From Sphingopyxis sp. (GTDB taxonomy: Bacteria; Pseudomonadota; Alphaproteobacteria; Sphingomonadales; Sphingomonadaceae), in contig NZ_JAEULM010000044.1 in assembly GCF_016793825.1 (NCBI RefSeq), forward strand, positions 186,001 through 250,000: DNA of 64,000 nucleotides, given 5' to 3'. Each line of letters begins with the position of its first letter. Position 1 is the first letter of the stretch. The position numbers and the translations under genes are program-made. Below, piece by piece: positions 63,199 to 64,000 of this stretch. Under the pieces are notes generated by a model that searched no databases, was not told the origin of the DNA, and saw nothing but the letters and a program-made list of their open reading frames with translations.

Positions 63199-64000
63199 CT
63201 ATACCTCAGACTTCTCCGCCGCCTTCTTCTTGGCCGGCGTCTTCTTCGCCGCGGCTTTCTTCGCCGGCGCCTTCTTCTTGCCCTTCGCTGGCCCCTTTGC
63301 CGCGCGCGCATCGATCAGCGCGACAGCTTCTTCCGTGGTCAGCGTGTCGGCCTCGACCGTCTTCGGCAAGGTCGCGTTCGTCGTTCCGTCGGTGACATAG
63401 GGGCCGAAGCGCCCCGCCATCAGCTTCATCTCGCCGCCGCTTGTCGGATGCGGTCCGAAGGTCTTGAGCGGTTCGGCCTTCCCCCGGCCGCGCCCGCCGC
63501 CGGCGGCGGCTTCGGCAATCCGGACGACCGCCGTGTTCATTCCGATATCGAAAATCTCGGCCGTGCCGGTCAGCTTGGCATATTTGCCATCGTGCAGCAG
63601 ATAGGGGCCATAGCGTCCCAGCCCCGCGACGATCGGCTTGCCGCTTTCGGGGTGGATGCCCACCTCGCGCGGCAGCGCCAGCAGGCGCAATGCATAGTCG
63701 AGATCGAAGTCCTCGGCCGGGATATCCTTCGGGATCGACGAACGCTTCGCCTCCTTGCCGTCGCCAAGCTGGACATAGGGGCCAAAGCGCCCGCTGCGCC
63801 GGGTCACTTCCTGCCCGCTCTCGGGATCGTTGCCCATCGTTTCGGGACCGGTATCAGCCTCTCCGTTACCGCCGGGCTGCGCAAACTTGCGCGTGAATTT
63901 GCAGTCAGGATAATTGCTGCAGGCGATGAACGGCCCGAACTTGCCGCCGCGCAGCGCCAGTCGCCCGGTGCCGCAATTGGGGCAAAGGCGCGGGTCGCTG
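63199..64000 (-). CDS. topA: DNA topoisomerase I, C-terminal part (5' end beyond the window)
   Basis: About 267 C-terminal residues of a reverse-strand gene entering from the right edge. A Topo_C zinc ribbon (CPNCGTGRLALRGGKFGPFIACSNYPDC) is followed by repeats of the Topo_C_Rpt type (RRSGRFGPYVQLGDGKEAK, AGLGRYGPYLLHDGKYAKL, GRFGPYVTDGTTNATL) and a Lys/Ala-rich DNA-binding tail (KKKAPAKKAAAKKTPAKKK) ending at EKSEV. This is the C-terminus of alphaproteobacterial topoisomerase I; the catalytic Tyr domain is outside the window. Confidence 0.93.
   Translation of the reverse strand, partial: SDPRLCPNCGTGRLALRGGKFGPFIACSNYPDCKFTRKFAQPGGNGEADTGPETMGNDPESGQEVTRRSGRFGPYVQLGDGKEAKRSSIPKDIPAEDFDLDYALRLLALPREVGIHPESGKPIVAGLGRYGPYLLHDGKYAKLTGTAEIFDIGMNTAVVRIAEAAAGGGRGRGKAEPLKTFGPHPTSGGEMKLMAGRFGPYVTDGTTNATLPKTVEADTLTTEEAVALIDARAAKGPAKGKKKAPAKKAAAKKTPAKKKAAEKSEV

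Overview
This 64 kb window is a GC-rich, gene-dense chromosomal segment of an alphaproteobacterium. TonB-dependent receptors, a PhaR repressor next to an archaeal/eukaryotic-type ProRS, a GC-rich codon bias and the lepB-rnc-era order point to a sphingomonad (Sphingopyxis/Sphingomonas group). That placement is inferred from gene content and style, not from a marker search. I see no insertion sequence, prophage, plasmid function or CRISPR array. Genes are tightly packed, with many 4-bp start/stop overlaps and several GTG or TTG starts.

Layout. 1-3.3 kb: a partial family-5 uracil-DNA glycosylase, divergent folK, tRNA-Lys(TTT) and a Tat-type S9 peptidase. 3.4-9.3 kb: a TonB receptor, then a reverse-strand set (HSL-type esterase, PaiB-like FMN protein, HDAC/acetylpolyamine-type deacetylase) next to a divergent AraC regulator. 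9.4-12 kb: an APC permease and an EamA transporter. 12-23.3 kb: a lipid/CoA catabolic block (flavin oxidoreductase, two acyl-CoA dehydrogenases, SDR, thiolase, alpha-methylacyl-CoA racemase-type CaiB protein, crotonase) with a PhoX-like protein, a protein phosphatase and a secreted amidohydrolase. 23.3-26.9 kb: an aminotransferase/sulfotransferase-like pair, two tail-sharing membrane proteins and a PAP2 phosphatase. 27-30 kb: PDH E2 and E3 with a tiny membrane protein between them. 30-36.3 kb: a universal stress protein, an XRE regulator, rnr, proS and phaR. 36.3-41 kb: a 498-bp leader rich in inverted repeats, a large TonB receptor and a 2OG-Fe(II) oxygenase. 41-45 kb: alr, an MHS transporter, a cyclase-family hydrolase and a MAPEG protein.

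45-56.4 kb is the clearest functional unit. It holds the whole propionyl-CoA to succinyl-CoA route (pccB, mce, methylmalonyl-CoA mutase, pccA) together with bioB, which makes the carboxylase cofactor, a metY-type gene and two unknowns. A divergent ScfR/RamB/PrpR-like regulator faces pccB across an intergenic cluster of TTTGCAAA boxes, the motif type bound by PrpR/RamB in actinobacteria. 56.5-64 kb carries a DFR-like reductase, gor, pgi, lepB-rnc-era and the 3' end of topA.

Four intergenic sites carry large nested inverted repeats from three families. The most interesting unexplained items are the sulfotransferase-like/aminotransferase pair, the adjacent membrane proteins with a common C-terminal tail, the dyad-rich leader before the large TonB receptor, and the AT-rich lipoprotein gene inside the propionate cluster.
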